Shown here: one piece after another, positions 62,813 to 64,000 of the stretch
Layout of the letters: every line of letters begins with the position of its first letter
Numbering within the stretch: the first letter of the stretch is position 1
Source: Saccharofermentans sp.
Lineage (GTDB): Bacteria; Bacillota; Clostridia; Saccharofermentanales; Saccharofermentanaceae
DNA: 64,000 nucleotides
NCBI GenBank assembly: GCA_016292215.1
Contig: JAEFBB010000001.1
Coordinates: 62,001 to 126,000 of the forward strand
Reading direction: 5' to 3'
Notes under the pieces: model-generated
What the model was told of the DNA's origin: nothing
Seen by the model: the letters and a program-made list of their open reading frames with translations, nothing else
Database searches by the model: none
Translations under genes and position numbers: made by a program

Positions 62813-63865
62813 ATGACAGAATTTGAGAAAGCGCTGGCACAGGCAAAGAAATTCGCAGAGAAGAATGAGAATCAGATTACTGAGACAGAGTTCGAGACTC
62901 TTACTGATTCATACAAGATCGAACCGGATGAACTCATTAATCTGAGAGCAGAGCTTGAGAACAGCGGTGTAAAGATCAACGATCCTGATCTGGACAACGA
63001 CGATACCGATCTCGACAGCGACGGCGAAGATGCCAATGTAGTCGATGACTCGGTCAAGATGTATCTCAAGGAGATCGGTAAGATCGAGCTCCTCGATGCA
63101 GAGCAGGAAAAGGACATTGCCCAGAGGATGGCTAAGGGTGACGAGGAAGCTAAGGAGCTCCTTATCAACTCCAACTTGAGACTCGTTGTATCCATTGCCA
63201 AGAAGTACATGAACCGCGGCCTTTCGCTCCTCGATCTTATCCAGGAGGGTAATATCGGTCTTATCAAGGCGGTTGATAAATTCGACTACACAAAGGGATT
63301 TAAGTTCTCCACATATGCGACATGGTGGATCCGTCAGGCTATCACCAGAGCTATCGCAGACCAGGCAAGAACGATCAGAATTCCCGTTCATATGGTTGAG
63401 ACGATCAATAAGCTCACAAGAGTTCAGCGTCAGCTCGTTCAGGACCTCGGAAGAGAGCCTACTACAGAAGAACTCGCTGAAGCTATGAGCATGGATGTTG
63501 CAAAGATCAGAGAGATCCAGAAGATCTCACAGGATCCTATCTCCATCGACAAGCCGGTAGGTGAGGAAGAGGACAGCCACCTGGTTGACTTCATTTCCAA
63601 CGATGAGCTTGCAGCACCCGAAGAGGAAGTCGCAAGGATCCTTCTTAAGGAAGATCTTATCCAGGCTCTCAACGGCTTAACAGACAGAGAAAGAAGAGTT
63701 ATTGAATTAAGATTCGGTCTTAAGGACGGAGTCCCGATGACATTGGAGCAGGTCGGTAAGAAGCTCGGAGTTACTCGTGAGCGTATCAGACAGATCGAGG
63801 CTAAAGCTATCAGGAAGCTCAACAGATCACCTAAGTCTAAGAAGCTCGAAGGATATTCCGATTGA
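62813..63865 (+). CDS. rpoD: Primary sigma factor RpoD/SigA
   Basis: Start at 62813, eight bases after AGGTGA. The 350-residue sigma-70 has a short acidic region 1.1, then region 1.2 ([17 protein letters not shown]), 2.1-2.4 ([44 protein letters not shown]), 3 and 4.2 ([28 protein letters not shown]). Length suits a Firmicute SigA. No dnaG primase lies upstream, as is usual in Firmicutes. A GTGAT/ATCAC pair brackets the ribosome site and could fold over it. Confidence 0.96.
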   Translation: MTEFEKALAQAKKFAEKNENQITETEFETLTDSYKIEPDELINLRAELENSGVKINDPDLDNDDTDLDSDGEDANVVDDSVKMYLKEIGKIELLDAEQEKDIAQRMAKGDEEAKELLINSNLRLVVSIAKKYMNRGLSLLDLIQEGNIGLIKAVDKFDYTKGFKFSTYATWWIRQAITRAIADQARTIRIPVHMVETINKLTRVQRQLVQDLGREPTTEELAEAMSMDVAKIREIQKISQDPISIDKPVGEEEDSHLVDFISNDELAAPEEEVARILLKEDLIQALNGLTDRERRVIELRFGLKDGVPMTLEQVGKKLGVTRERIRQIEAKAIRKLNRSPKSKKLEGYSD

Positions 63866-63952
63866 TAGTCGGTGCTTTTGCACCATACCTTTACGGGATC
63901 AGATAAAGTGGCAGACCGCAGGCGATATTCATTCTACAGAGGACTTTTTACA

Positions 63953-63989
63953 GGGGACGTTTTGAACTTTTCGAAGCGTTCCCCTTTTG
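63953..63989 (+). terminator. Terminator after rpoD
   Basis: GGGGACG (63953-63959) pairs with CGTTCCCC (63977-63984, one bulged base) followed by TTTTG. AAGGAG at the very end of the window suggests a gene starting just beyond it. Confidence 0.6.
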
Positions 63990-64000
63990 TCAAGGAGATC

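Overview
The window reads as chromosome of an anaerobic, low-to-mid G+C Clostridia bacterium, probably a gut, rumen or digester organism of the Oscillospirales/Saccharofermentans type. This lineage is an inference. It rests on strong Shine-Dalgarno sites, many extended -10 promoters, a lipoprotein GH9 cellulase, a T-box, TrhP/MltG and AddAB gene sets of Firmicutes type, an IscU-like/GGGtGRT pair, BspA-type repeats, and a Pta-butyrate-kinase pair.

Layout. 1-7.7 kb: the 3' end of a uracil-DNA glycosylase, tRNA-Gln, a tautomerase, a GH9 cellulase, a nitroreductase-fold protein, a lipoprotein behind twin TACANNTGTA boxes, surE and two further genes. 7.8-17.4 kb: housekeeping genes (CAAX protease, rluA, murI, rpmF, der, typA, mltG, U32/trhP). 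17.45-17.87 kb: a gene-poor stretch with a self-contained unit of promoter, rod-shaped RNA with a 16-codon ORF, and terminator, followed by an apparently leaderless AI-2E family gene. 19.1-25 kb: a zinc-ribbon membrane protein and two paralogous 800-residue lipoproteins that share a hairpin leader. 25-29.7 kb: a T-box(Trp)-controlled trpDCFBA operon without trpEG. 29.8-31.9 kb: a four-arm inverted repeat and the IscU-like/GGGtGRT pair. 32-34.5 kb: NhaC antiporter and a convergent DMT exporter that overlap. 34.6-40.9 kb: a 198-bp palindromic element, a CsoR-CopA copper operon with a nested chaperone start, and a two-component operon. 41-46 kb: DUF4037, pta-buk, a second CAAX protease and HU. 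46.2-50 kb: an ArsR/HMA/CadA metal-export operon, a methyltransferase gene that looks internally deleted, and an acyltransferase. 50-53.8 kb: a BspA-like surface protein with a 34-aa downstream ORF, and an orphan PilT. 53.9-64 kb: addB-addA, tadA, a zinc-ribbon membrane protein and rpoD.

Functional threads: metal homeostasis (copper: CsoR/CopA; zinc-type: ArsR/CadA), polysaccharide use (GH9 and solute-binding-like lipoproteins), tryptophan synthesis, acyl-phosphate energy metabolism, and core translation and recombination genes. No prophage, insertion sequence, CRISPR array or rRNA operon was seen. The most unusual material is non-coding or nested: the 17.6-kb RNA unit, the GGGGA hairpin leaders, the CopA internal start, the two extragenic palindromic elements and the tiny ORFs.
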